The position numbers were made by a program, and so were the translations under genes. The notes under the pieces are model-generated. The model was given only the letters and a program-made list of their open reading frames with translations, was not told where the DNA came from and did not search any database. 64,000 nt of DNA from Eumeta japonica (Eukaryota > Arthropoda > Insecta > Lepidoptera > Psychidae), in the NCBI GenBank assembly GCA_005406025.1, contig BGZK01001286.1, positions 7,501-71,500 on the forward strand. Reading direction: 5' to 3'. Of the stretch, positions 25,391 through 37,380 are shown in pieces (within the stretch, counting starts at the first letter, position 1; the number at the start of each line of letters is the position of its first letter).

Positions 25391-26439
25391 TTGCATATAA
25401 AATATGAAAAAAGTTTTTCATCGACCTAATATTAATCCCAAAAACTTTTCTTTAAAAAATTATGACTTCCCAGTGTTAGCACATTACCATACAATTGATT
25501 AACATGTAGCCGAGCCGAACCCAAACATAAACCGAAAAGTAACACGTACCGGATTAAATATGTTAATACTAATTCAATATTAGGCACATATTGTGCACAT
25601 ACAGACACATAAACCGATTAAAATGTGATGTCCTCGAATGCCGCAAAGAGAGTCTGTATCGATGTTGCCTGTTACTGAATCTGTTTTCATATTGCTCGTC
25701 TTATTCTCACCTAGATGTTATTGTTATCTTAATTTTTGTGGTTTACATAAATTAAGTGTTTCACGTAAATCCTACTGTATTAATATTCATTTGATATAGT
25801 TTATTTATACATTACATATTCTGTATTCAACTTTGGCAACAGTTTGCGTTTTAAATTAATAACTTGAATATATTTATGAGACCCTGACTAGCCCGGGTTT
25901 CCGAAGTTTGCCCACTAATAACCTACCTCATTTCAAAGCTGGATGCGCGTCGCTGAAGGTGATAATACTGTTACACATTATACGATTCTACAAAAAAAAA
26001 TTTGTTCTTTGTCCTAAAGTTCATTTTATGATTTTCCGGTTAATTATGCACAAAAACAAAAAGAAAATACCTTTTTTTAGTATAAACTTTGATTTTGCCT
26101 TACTTATAGTACTAATACTCATTTTTTATTTTTTTTGTAAATTTTAATTAATTTTGATATATTCAAAAATACCGCGTTATCAGAGTGTGGTTTTTACGTT
26201 AACACAGTGTCGCTAAATGGCACTCGATTGATAAACAACGATCAGGTGTTTTGTAGAAGTCTAGAAAAACTTAAAATGTCGTCGCTTTTTAATATAAATA
26301 TGATGCTATATGTGGTTAATTTATTAGAATTCGAGACGTAAAATACGTTTTATTTTATTATCTGTGTTTATGGGATAGCAGAGCGGATGATAAGCACTAT
26401 ATTTAACGGTCATGGCCTGTAAGAACAGAACTTTGTGTA

Positions 26440-26970
26440 GGAAAACAAAACGTAAAATTTGAGCCGATTGATGAAGCGGAGAATGTGTTTGTGCCTTTGC
26501 ACATTAAGTTAGGGCTGACGAAGCAATTTGTTAAAGAACTGGATGAAATTTCACATACTTGAGAAATGTTTTTCCGTAGTTATCAGACACAAAGGTTAAG
26601 GCTGAGGTTTTTGTTGGTGCGCAAATCAGACAGATTTTCGCCCATGAAAAATTTCCAACGTTGCTGAATCGTACTCAAAAAGCGAGTTGGAACAGTTTCA
26701 AATCAGTAGTTTCTGGATTTTTAGGAAATAACAAAGTTGAAAACTACGAAAAGCTCGTATATCCCCAGTTTAGTATATCCCCAACTGAGGATATACTAAA
26801 AAATTTTAAGGCCATAGGCTGCAGGATGTAATTAAAAGTACATATGCTTCATGCTCGTTTAGATAAATTTAAAAACAACACGGGGGCATATTCTGAACAG
26901 CAAGCAGAACGTTTTCATCAGACATTATGAGCTTCGAACAACGTTGTCAAGGCCAATACAATGAAAACAT
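26440..26970 (+). pseudogene. widespread arthropod repeat ORF, decayed copy 1
   Basis: Frames can be pieced together: DEAENVFVPLHIKLGLTKQF near 26472-26535, KVKAEVFVGAQIRQIFAHEK near 26595-26650, SWNSFKSVVSGFLGNNKVEN near 26690-26740, then KAIGCRM and MLHARLDKF. This order is a high-copy arthropod protein module that I know only as an unassigned, probably mobile-element-derived sequence. Stops and an inserted 12-bp inverted repeat (26769-26800) break it. A second copy on the minus strand lies at 35440-35830. Confidence 0.6.
26769..26800. repeat. 12-bp perfect inverted repeat
   Basis: TTTAGTATATCC at 26769-26780 and its exact complement at 26789-26800, with an 8-base loop. It interrupts the repeat ORF between the VEN..L and GCRM motifs, so it arose after insertion of that element. 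Confidence 0.9.
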
Positions 26971-27299
26971 GATGGGAGACTATATGTATGTATAATATTT
27001 AAATATATATATGGACATAAAAGAAAAAGTAAAAGCGTGTACTTTTAAATTATTTTCTACTTTTGTAAGTTATTTTGACAGTAAAACTTAATAAAAATAA
27101 TATACATATTTATTTGAATAGTTTCATCTTAAATAAAAAATTAAAACCACAGATTTTGAAGAATATTCTTCAATTGATTTCGTAAATACAAAAAAAAAAC
27201 AACTTTTCCATGCCATATTTTTTTTTTCGTCTAATCACGACCTAAAGAATCGAACTTTAATGCTTTAAAGTCAAAGTCAAATTTTGTGTTGACCCGTGT

Positions 27300-27900
27300 T
27301 ATCATCAGTTTACTTTATGAGAGCACACGCCGTGAACGTGACGATGACCAGTTCGCAAAAGTGTCCGCACGACACTCGCCGGCCGACGGCGGTGCGGTTG
27401 GTATCGATTTCTTTTACTTTAATCCCGTACGATAATTTAAAACAATAAACAAAAAAAACATTCCGGTTTGAAATACAATCGAAGATCGTGCAACAACGGG
27501 AAGTCATATCGACGAGCGTTATCGCTAATCCGACAACGATTATTCGATTATTACGAATCGATCACGACAAACATCGCCGAGTGGGCTGTTGACGTTTGTA
27601 CTAATGTAATTAGGTATCTCGTCGACAACACGGCCTTTATCGTTATCGACGCAATTAATGTAGATTTCGTGTTCCAATTGCCGCCTGAGTCAGCGCGCGC
27701 GCCGATCGCTCGGCACCAAGACGCCGGTTCCGTCGGCTCCGGCCGACGCCCGCAATCGCCGTGCCGATAGCGGCTATCGCGCCGCCGGCCGCTAATGCCG
27801 CTTAATGCCGACTCTTTATTTTATTTTCCATCGAGGAATTTATAATTAGCCGTGTACTTAAGGTAATGATGGATGTGCTGGCATTAAAAAGGCGAATCGA
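27300..27900. promoter_or_regulatory. candidate intronic enhancer of Hhex
   Basis: A GC-rich stretch of about 600 bp in intron 1 has no repeat signature and no long coding frame with domain content. It carries homeodomain-type cores (GTAATTAGG near 27607, CAATTAATG near 27652, TTATAATTAGCC near 27841) and CG-rich runs. Repeat-free, GC-rich islands in TE-filled introns of developmental genes are often cis-regulatory; this is inference only. Confidence 0.3.
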
Positions 27901-28266
27901 CGTGCGTAGGGACATAACGCCGAGTACTACATTATGTTTGATTTGTGAGCATTACTGCTATCGCGCTTATCGGCCTAAATAAATAAACCGACTAATGTGG
28001 ATAGAACATTTTTTACATCCATTACTAGTGGTGAAACAATAATAACAGATGTTCATGTACTGAAATCACGTTTCTATGTTTACATACAAACAAGTGCGAG
28101 AAAGACGATAAAAATTATTGTAAAAATTCAATATAAATAAACTTAGACCCGAAATTTTAAATCGAATGATATACCAGCTTATCATTTGTATACGAATTCC
28201 AATCTCCTCGAAGCACAATTTTGATAATTTATATTTGACAGTTTACCTTTCCAAGTTGGATTCCAA

Positions 28267-28521
28267 TTAGTTTGAAAAACTATTTAGACCGCTCTTACAA
28301 TCCATTAAAAGTAGGACGCCGTTGTTATCGATGGTATCTTCTACCGATTGGTAAATATGCGATGAAACTATTTGATAAGTGTCTAACATAATTATTGCGT
28401 TAAGATAGCCATCCAGGATGTTGACATCCAAAGCCTTCACCAGGTCTTTTCTCACTGAGCCGACTACGGTCGAATTTGTCGTCGTGCCCGACTTTTGGCA
28501 GAGCCATGGCCTCTGCTTCAT
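28267..28521 (-). CDS. hypothetical 84-codon ORF in Hhex intron 1
   Basis: ATG at 28521 in a good context (ACAAAATGA) opens a frame with mixed codon use and normal amino-acid composition (KALDVNILDGYLNAIIMLD), unlike the low-complexity chance frames around it. There is no domain I recognise, no signal peptide and no membrane segment. Just upstream, GCTAGCCCACTGCGGGTCAG resembles repeat sequence, so it may be a mobile-element fragment. It could also be chance. Confidence 0.25.
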   Translation of the reverse strand: MKQRPWLCQKSGTTTNSTVVGSVRKDLVKALDVNILDGYLNAIIMLDTYQIVSSHIYQSVEDTIDNNGVLLLMDCKSGLNSFSN

Positions 28522-30246
28522 TTTGTTGTAGACTGAGCGACTCGGAATTAAGTCCTCGCTAGCCCACTGCGGGTCAGAAAATGCTGACGGCCGACGTTCG
28601 TGATACAGCTACAACGTCAAACACCGACAGCTCAACATTTTTTCCGAAGCCCGGACCGAGTGGTGACAGATTTAAACTAAAATGTAGTAAAATGTAATAA
28701 ATAAATAAACGCTATTTTTGTATATGCAGGTTTAATTGCATATACAAATTCTTATTATTATTAAGTGCGCATAGTTTTAAAATATATTTCCGAAAATTCG
28801 TAGTTGTGATATACGAATAGGGAAAAACGTTATCGGTGACAAAATCTTAATAAAAATCCTTCCTTTGATGTTGACGTGGATAATTTTATCAAATAAATAA
28901 ATTGGTGATAACTACCTATATAATACAAGATAGATGATTTATGTTTTCAACGAACTTTAGAAGCTAGTACTCTGGTCTGTTCAGTCGGTCAGACAGCACA
29001 AGGCGAGGCCCGAACACACGGGGCGCAGACCGCATCCTCACGGAACAATTACAAAAGATTTAAATTTTCTGTAATATCACTAGATTTTTTTGACAGCAGA
29101 AGCGCGATTTCAGAACTCAGGTGCTGAAATCATCCAGTTAATGCTGAAGTGTTTTTGTTTCAACGTTTAGGTCCAATAATGACATTGTCATGCCAAAAGC
29201 ACACGAGAAAATATCGCACTCTGAAAGCATCTTCGACGAAGCACCTATTCTACTTTCTACCGCGGCGGTCCAAAAACCTATCAGTCGTGTGATCGCAATC
29301 GATGCTACGACGAAGATAAGCTGTCAGATTGTCTCACGTCCAAGCTGACCGCTCATTGCGCGGTGCCGTCTGCCGCCCCCGGGTCAGCGGTCGCGCTCCT
29401 TGTCAGCCCGAGCCCCGAACTGGACTCCGAGCGGAGTTAGTTAGAGAAAGTATCAAAAGTAGTTAATATCATTCATTATTCACATTTAAGTCTCACTCGG
29501 TTTAGTTACGCTTATTTTAAGCTTTAGGAGTTGCCGCAGCTATAAATTCTCACAACAATCGCGCTATGATTACAACATTGACGAAGCGACAACTACAGTT
29601 GTTGAAACCTGTTTGTTTGGTCGTCTGCATGTTTGTTTTAACGTGCATTTTAAATAAACTCTTATACTAGGCTAATTTCGAAAAGGTTTCCGTGGTTGCC
29701 CACTCTTTAAATATGACTTAAAAATGATGAAGGCAGTTCCGCCATCCAGTGGCCGAGCTTTCTTTAATTTAATTCAATAAACCCTCAGTTATTTATGACT
29801 ACAGCATTTTATATTCTACAATAACAAAATAATATAGAAAAACATTTGCTGTGCTGTGCTTCGTTGCACGTGTTGGCATCCGTGAGGCGGTGACGGTAGT
29901 TATTATTGTAAAATGGAAAATATGCATAAGCAAAGAATGCAGGCGAAGTGACAACAGCAAAGCACTCCGCGTGCGCCCGGGCGGAGCCGCGGCCTCTGGC
30001 TGTAGTATTACAATAACATTTCTTCTACGCTTTCGACATGACGCACGATGTATGTCTCTCTTCCAGTTGTATCGACCGTTCGTTTATCACATTTGTACAT
30101 ACAATATTACAGTTTGAAAACATTTGGCGGCTTTTTTTTCATAAATAAAAAAGAAAAATTATCAATGGTAACCGACGCGGTTACTACTAGGCGGTTAATT
30201 CAACGTTATTCATAAGATTGGGTATGAAACTAATCCACACATAACT

Positions 30247-30330
30247 TTAAAAAAAAACCGGACACGTGCGAATAGAACTCGTTCAACGGGGGTTCGTTGT
30301 AAAAAAATAACTCAAATAACTTGTTTAGAG
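30247..30330. repeat. fragment of dispersed lepidopteran repeat
   Basis: AAAAAAAAACCGGACACGTG continuing CGAATAGAACTCG and GGGGGTTCGTTGT matches the left edge of the repeat at 21687. The right edge is not seen. Confidence 0.6.
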
Positions 30331-32563
30331 GCTTGGCAAAAATCGATGGAGTGATTTGATTTTTTTTTAGAATTTATTTAGAATACGATTGACTGTTGTC
30401 GATATATTTTTTTCATTGGCAGTTTCCGACTATTGAATATTCTTAACGTTCTTTGTCAATACTAAAATTTCGCTACTAACCCATCTAAAGAGTACCGCAG
30501 TGAAAAAGTTTTGTAACAGCTCGTGGTTCGACTTCAGGTCAACATAAACATTTATGTTTAGTGTGACGTAATAGGTTGCAATAAATCCCAACTGTAATTT
30601 ATCAACCGCACTGCCTCCCTCAAAATCGTGGTGCCGTCTTAGATACCAGCTTTTATTATTTCTTAATGCCCATTTCTTAATCACAGCCCAATAAACTATG
30701 TTTGAATTTTCTTGAAAAATTTCAAGAAAATGACTAAGTAGATTATTACTTAAATATTGCTACATCTATAATCTAAATTGATTTCGATCTTTTTCGCAAC
30801 TTATTTGTGCACTTCAACTAGTAATTCCTAAAAATGACAAGTCATAAATCATAACGCATTATACCCTATGTGCAAAGATTATACCGATAAGTTAATGCAG
30901 TAATGTTCCCATATCGCTGGCATTTGTGATTTGACTAAATATAATCGTTTAATCGATTATTTTTTTACAAATAAATATTTCTGATGGACAGATCACTGAA
31001 TGTTAAACTTTTCTTAGACAATTTTTAAAATGTCATATTAAATTGTTAATTTAAATTATGATGAGGAATAATATTTGAAAATTTTAATGAAAAAATGAAG
31101 TATTATGTCATTTAAAATGCTAGAAATTAAAATCTTAAATGATTTACAAATATTTAAAATATTTGGTACAGAATAAAAAGCCCGTTTAGCCTTAAATGTA
31201 AGCAGGTGGCGATTTCTAAAAAAATCAGAAAATGATGTGATAATATGTCAATTAAATCAACAAAGAGTAAATGTAAATTAGAAAAGTACAAGTAAAATGA
31301 TGTATTATTACTCACACAAAGTCATTCATAGACATATGTTGACTCACAATACAGTTGTTTAGACCCTGAGTATAGGCTTTTTATCCGACTACGGCAAAGC
31401 CAAAGAAAAGTTATTATTTTATAATGTGTTCATGTATGTATGTCGATATGCATGTATATATATGTTAGAGTGTATGTATATATGTATACGGGTATGTTCA
31501 CGTGTTTCCTTGTAATTTCTAAGATATTTGTTATGATCTTACAAATGAGACGTAATTCGACGCATCTTTTAACACTCCGCGTGTCACGGCGTACAAACCT
31601 CTTATTAAAACTAATATTGCCGAGTTTATATATTATTTTCTAACCTTGAAACAAATAAATCGAAAACAAATTTATCATGTTTGGTATCAGAAGAAAGTTC
31701 TTAAAAAGTACATTCCAAATATGCACAACTTTCATGTGTAAGTAGATGTACTTAGATGTAAGTTAATAATAAATCATTTCGCGTTTGAACGCGAGGTCCG
31801 GGGATGTACGGATGCCGCGTCGGCGTTAAGTTGGCACAGTGCAGCTGCTAGGCAGATCGCAGAAGGCAATCGCCATATGACTGCGGCTTGTGTTTTATAT
31901 AATCTATTGTCAAAATTAGTACGTACGAACTACCCTATGGGAAACTCCAATTACGCTATTGATGGATTATCGATTTTTACAACGATCTTAAGGAATCGTT
32001 TTTTTATAGCCAAATTACTTATACATTTTTAATAGTTGGGTTTTAATTTTTTAAACTGCTTTTCTCAATTACTGCAAAGGGTTTAGTATCTTTTTGTAGA
32101 GACTTTAAGGAAGATAAAAGGTAATAAAGTTAGTATTGTCACATTAATCGATAGATGTCCAGTTCGAGCAGTTTAGTTGCATTTGGATCTATTTTTATTG
32201 AGAAACTGTAGTTTCTCAGTCCATTTTAACATTCGAAATAAGAAAACGTTTTTTTTGTTCAGAAATACTTTGTAAGTCAAGATCAATCAGACAGTAAGGC
32301 CAGCAAAAAACTCCGCATCATCATTTCACCTTAAGCCATAAAACACAACGCTGTCAAAAAGAACCCAGCGCCGAAGGTAAAAGTAGACGCGCTTGGCATG
32401 AATATTGTTAGGCCAGTATCTCGGTCGGTCTTGGAAATTTAATGTTACAGTAGTCTTCTTGATTGTATTGGTAGTACTATCTCTAGATACTGTCATACCG
32501 TACTCATTTTGATTTACACAATCGCATGGGGAATTATATATACACACATGCATATATACAATT

Positions 32564-32565
<2 letters not shown>

Positions 32566-32623
<58 letters not shown>
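32566..32623. repeat. compound (CA)n(TA)n microsatellite
   Basis: About 20 CA dinucleotides pass directly into about 8 AT dinucleotides. It accounts for the CVCVCV minus-strand frame. Confidence 0.95.
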
Positions 32624-33712
32624 AAAGTATATATAAATTGTACTGAATACAGTACAATTTAGATGGAATGTACAATTTATTGGAAATAATATAATAATAA
32701 ATACATTTCGTGCCAATTTATAATATCATCAAAAATAGTTAAAGAATCACATCTATGAGCATACACGGAACTTTATCGACACCACCACCAGATGCGCTTC
32801 TGATTACCATTATGGTAGTTAGTGGTGGTAGAATGCTAGAAAGTCTCTACCTGTGAATTTCCCTGAATCGATAACATTCCACAATAGACAAGTATTGCAG
32901 TGTTTTGCAAACATTTCTTATACCATACGGAAAGAGATTCAAATCTTAACGACGTCTACATTTTTCACTTAATTTGAATATCTAATTCGTGAATAGACTG
33001 AGAGAAAATTTAATTATTTTTCGAGATTTAATCAACCGATGAAACGAAATATTTATTCACAGCCTCAAAAACAAAACCGTGATGAAACTACACAGCAGCT
33101 GTAATAACATCTTTTGTATACAATATAACGCGTTCTCTCTGCTCGCTCATTCTACATCCAGTATACGCACAACTACTTGGTCTTACGTCGAATTTAGGTC
33201 GAGAGATGAATGTCATATCCCTAACATTTTTCAAAGCATCGCTCCGGGGAAATGAAATAGAACTGATAGAATATTCAACATTACAAATAATCCGTCATCA
33301 CACGGCTTAAACGGTTTACTTATATTTGAAATCAGTTATCTAGAAGCAATTCCTGTAAACGACTGAAGACGAGACAAACACTTGACATATATGCAAAATG
33401 GTTATATGTACTTAACTGACTTAATATCCCACTTAAATATTTTATTCATATTTATGTATTTATCATTTATATATCGTTCATTTATTATTAATTGAACGTG
33501 CTTATGCACGTCGAAATTCTTTCTGTATGTAGTATCGTTTTAATAAATTTGCGCTGTACAAAAACCCTAGGCCATTGATAAACAGTCAATAACTTTCTTC
33601 AATTTAACGTAAATACTCATAGAGTTATAGTAGTTGAAAGCAGTTCACGATGTTATAGCTGTTGTTATCAGAAGAAATATACATATATATCCGCATGTAG
33701 ACTTTAACTTAC

Positions 33713-34148
33713 CTCTGTCCAAATTATAAGGGTGTCTTAAAGTGGCCGAATGGGGCACGAATCTCATGTTTGCGAAATGACTCCTCAGGAGCTGTTCCGG
33801 CAAAGATTCACGGTAGTACGCGTACTGGCGAGCGGGACTGAGGTCGTAGGGGGACTTGTAGCCCCAGGTCACTCCCGGCTTCACGGGCATGGGGCATAGG
33901 GGGTTAGTGTTTCTTCTCTGTTCCAAAACTCTGCTGCTTAACGGATCCTCTATGTTTAAGTTCTTGGTGCCGTTCATCTGTCGAACGGGTTCATCGATAT
34001 CGACCTTCTGGCGGAGACCGTTCTCGAGCCTTTCTGTTCGTCCGGCATTCTGTCGACAACAGCCGCCGTGACGTGTCGCGTCCTTGCTCTTTGATTCTCC
34101 TAAGATGTCTTCGATGAAAAATGACTTTTTGGCTTTACAAGCGCACAT
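33713..34148 (-). CDS. Hhex: Hhex homeobox, exon 1 (repressor domain)
   Basis: The start ATG at 34148 has a good insect context (GGAAACATG) and the donor is GACAGAG then GTAAGT. The exon encodes 145 full codons. Residues 9-18 (SFFIEDILGE) are the eh1-like Groucho-binding motif; vertebrate HHEX has the equivalent IEDILG at its start. The middle is Arg/Asn/Gly-rich, followed by a Tyr/Pro-rich part (KPGVTWGYKSPYDLSPARQY) and PHSATLRHPYNLDR before the splice. The three exons total 792 nt in one phase. It acts as a transcriptional repressor in the nucleus (family knowledge). The gene is transcribed leftwards, towards FGFR. Confidence 0.92.
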
Positions 34149-35200
34149 GTTTCCGCGTCGGCCGCCGGCGCGTCATTGGCCGGCGCTTTATCGCCGCGTG
34201 CGGGGTAATTGATAGCTACTTTGTTAATCTCGGCTTTAGCCGGCCGTCCTAATCTAAATGCCGATTATTATTGAGTGTCATATCGTAAGTGCGCCTTCCT
34301 GTAAATGGAACTTTTAACATTGGATTAACTGAAATTAACGCCAGTCAGTAAACGTGGCGATGCGCTAATCTGTCGCATGATAACTTTATCGCCGCTCGGG
34401 GGCATCTATCTAATTTCCTCTGGCCCATATTTGCTAATTGTTGTTTGGATTTCCCGTAAGTACGTCAAAGTTTGTGGTAAATATTTTTAAGATTTCAAAA
34501 TATATTTCTGAGATTATCTACGTAGATTCTCATTTTATTGTAATCGATTCCTTGAACATAATATTGCTTGTAAGTTGAATTTCATACAATTTTCCTTTAC
34601 TACAATTCGCCTAAGACAACTTTTACGAAGAAAAAAATGTTTTTGTAATAATTGAAGAGATTAAAGCAGCGACGCCCTTAAAGTGAGTTTCTAGTCCTCG
34701 AGCTCTTAACAAACACATAAATCCCAAATCTCTCAAAAGGAAGTTTAGCTGGACGCAGTCGGGCGCTCGGCGGCCTCACAAAGAGGGGTGTATTTAAAGG
34801 CGTACAAAAATTGTCCAAACAATGAGATAAAGGGCTCCAAATTACCTCGGCCAATTAATTAGGAACAATTAGCCTGCTTTCCGCTAACAACAAAGGTGGA
34901 AAAAGTGCCGTATTAATTACCCCCGGGCTCGGGCGCGCCGGGGTGCGGGGCGGGGACGACTTTTTTGTTTGTCAAAGAAATTTCAGTTCCGGAAATACAA
35001 AAGATCCTCCTGCCGTTCGAAACTTTTAAGTGGCCGTGCGGCACCCGCTTTAGTGTCGTTTACTTTTCTAAATTTATCGTGACTTGTCAGGAAAGCGTAC
35101 CTTTTGACATTGAGATATTTTACAGCATATTATTTCAAACATGTTATTTAACTTTACTTGTATTTGCATTATTAATCAGAAAATTTGTATATTAGTAGGT
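34149..35200. promoter_or_regulatory. Hhex upstream region with clustered TF motifs
   Basis: The kilobase upstream of the Hhex start is free of recognisable repeats. Within 34800-34900 are AGATAA (GATA type, 34825-34830), CAATTAATTAG (homeodomain type, 34852-34862), AACAATTAG (SOX/homeodomain, 34864-34872) and ACAACAAAGG (TCF/SOX type, 34887-34896). A CG-rich run follows at 34921-34957. Vertebrate Hhex responds to Wnt/TCF, GATA and SOX input (established), so a proximal enhancer or promoter is plausible. The transcription start is not located. Confidence 0.4.
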
Positions 35201-35439
35201 ATTATCAATTACACTGGTCAACATAAGTCTTGTTTGCTTTATTTTTTTTTTCTGTTATTGGGTATTTCTATGGCTCTGACTATGAAAAAAATAGTGGGAG
35301 TATGTTAATAGCTTTACTTTTTGAAATATACACTTTTATTATTTTGACCAAAAGCAATACAAAAAATTAATGCATTTTGTTAACAAAATTTCTATTGAAC
35401 ACTATCAAATGATTTTTTTATAAGATTTCCTTGATTGAA

Positions 35440-35830
35440 CGATTTTGGGTAGATCTCGTTGCAAACACCAGCAGGAGCCTGCCATCATATGTGAGTCCCA
35501 CCGCCCCTGACAACGCTCTTCCATTTGTCCGAAGATCCTGAAGTAATCTTTCAACCTGCTCCTCATTAAAATCATGCGGATTTTATGGAAATAGGTCTAA
35601 ATGCGAGTGCAGGAAGTGGATTTTTACGCTCATATTGCACCCTAACTCTTACAAGTTCGATAGTATGAACTCAAGAAGTTCGACGTGGTCGTCAGATTTC
35701 TTTTTGCCTATAAAATTACTCATAACCAAAATAAATGAGTTCCTAGCTTACTTTGGATTCAACTTCAGTCATTAACTTTATAAAATTAGGAACTGTCACG
35801 AGTTGCCTAATCTGTGGTCCATCAACATTT
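35440..35830 (-). pseudogene. widespread arthropod repeat ORF, decayed copy 2
   Basis: On the minus strand, CNMSVKIHFLHSHLDLFP (about 35585-35640) is followed, after one stop and one frameshift, by a block reading MEERCQGRWDSHMMAG and SCWCLQRDLPKI (about 35450-35530). Upstream an NFIGKKKSDDHVELLEFILS-like stretch spans about 35650-35720. This is the same module as the copy at 26440-26970, in the opposite orientation and covering the more C-terminal part. Family identity is from memory of recurring arthropod sequences; no function is claimed. Confidence 0.6.
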
Positions 35831-36351
35831 TGAAGTATTGATGATACGTAGTTTTTACAAAGTCCGATATACATTTTCGATATTTTGCAAATACATATTC
35901 ACCACAAATATAACAAAAACAATTGGGATTGAGCACGCAACATCTTGGCGAAACCATAACGAAAACGACAACGTAATACATTTTAGTGTCCAATAAAAAA
36001 CGCAAGTGTAAGTGAAAATAGTAAATGAGGGTAGTTAACTGTAACTCAAAAAACAAAAGCTTTTAGAGAAAAATTGTCGCCATATTTAAAAAAATACGCG
36101 TAAATTTAAAATAAAAACAAAAAAAAATCACATGAAACAAACAATTTTTTTGTCTGTTGAACAGTGTTATCAAATCAAGTAAGTTGGATGTAAAGTTTCC
36201 TTAAACTGAAACACCCACATGTACCCCCGCACGCGTGTAATAAATTCCACGAAGCCATTAAAATAATTGTTACTTTATTTGTAATGCTACAAAATAGTCA
36301 CTAACAAATTAATTTAACATTTATCTAACTTGACATGTGATCACGGCGGGA

Positions 36352-36496
36352 TTACTGTTTATAGGATTTTAAGATGGAAGCTTTTGTTGTTATGTGAGCA
36401 ATGCAGCCGTTAGGCCAACGAACAATCCGCAACCTTGGCACGTTACACAACAGTAACAGTACTGCCGGGAGTATGATAACCACCGTCATCCACCAA
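36352..36496 (-). other. possible terminal exon encoding a membrane segment
   Basis: On the minus strand a splice-acceptor-like ATATTTTCTACAG precedes a frame that opens WWMTVVIILPAVLLLLCNVP (hydrophobic, one membrane span) and continues RLRIVRWPNGC to a TAA at 36354-36352. From its ATG at 36489 it is 45 codons. The positive charges after the span would suit a cytoplasmic tail. GC content is above the surroundings. No upstream exon was found and no family is recognised; a repeat fragment is equally possible. Confidence 0.25.
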
Positions 36497-36949
36497 CTGT
36501 AGAAAATATATTTGTGGTCTATGAGCCTACCATATGGTTTGATGAGCTACATGGTTCCTATACGACAAATTCACACACTTCACTGCCGCTGTATTCCAAC
36601 TAACGTCAAGTTGACGTGCACGTACACAGATCATGTCGCGATTTTCGCTTCGGTTCAAATTCATCATAAATCATCATATGGAAATGACTAAATTAATCAT
36701 GTACCTATTTTTAACCTCCGGTTTTCAGAACAAACATACTCGTAGTTGTAGCGTGCTTAAGACACAAACAGGTGGTTTAGAAACCTAATAAACTTAGAAA
36801 CTTGAACAACATTTCGAAAAAAATAAGTTTAAGGGAATTGAAGTCTTACCTCTTGCATCCCAATATATTTATGAAAACTAATTATATTTACAAAAATATA
36901 TAAATGTTTAAAGGAAAAATGATCGACGCAAACTCAGTAGCAGATATAA

Positions 36950-37380
36950 AAAATAAACTGTTAGTCACCTATGAAAAGTCACAAATTCATTTAAAAGGCT
37001 CTATGTGCGCATATTCAGAAGGGTTCTTGTGGATATAGCAGATTCACCCTTATATAAATGTGAGAGTATTATTAAACAATCACTTAGTGAAAAAAGATAT
37101 TACATGGTTCCAAATATTTTGAAAACAAATACAGATGTACATAAGCGGCTCGACTTCCTATCGAGGTGTTTCGTTCATAATTGTTTTGTATTTGTTTTGG
37201 GTATGCATGATGAAATTATAAAAGAACTACCTAACTTAGCTTCTTGCTCGTTCTTCTTGAGGGAAAACTGCCTTCCGAACGAACGGTAAAGTGAAAATTC
37301 GCACAAAATTATGACGTATTTCAAATATTATTTTAAAACATATGAAATAAAGATATATTGAATTTGAATTTGATTCAACA
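36950..37380 (+). mobile_element. LINE 3' end (jockey/CR1 group), copy 1
   Basis: The frame from about 37005 reads VDIADSPLYKCESIIKQSL and EKRYYMVPNILK, the typical C-terminus of a jockey/CR1-type reverse transcriptase ORF. After it come AATAAAGATAT and a TTGAATTTGAATTTGATT tail, the 3' microsatellite of such elements. The copy is strongly 5'-truncated. A homologous 3' end is at 62275-62735. Confidence 0.75.

Larger units (their letters stand above)
28530..33640. other. Hhex intron 1, right part
   Basis: AT-rich non-coding DNA. A GC-richer patch at 28970-29440 and another near 29940-30000 have no supported exon. A left-edge fragment of the dispersed moth repeat lies at 30247-30330. Confidence 0.4.

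Noticed and set aside
33889..34071. Plus-strand ORF opposite Hhex exon 1
   Set aside because: Shadow frame; the minus-strand reading has the eh1 motif and correct splice phase.
34965..35195. 76-codon plus-strand ORF upstream of Hhex
   Set aside because: Follows a CG-rich run but has no domain or conserved motif; more likely chance next to a regulatory region.
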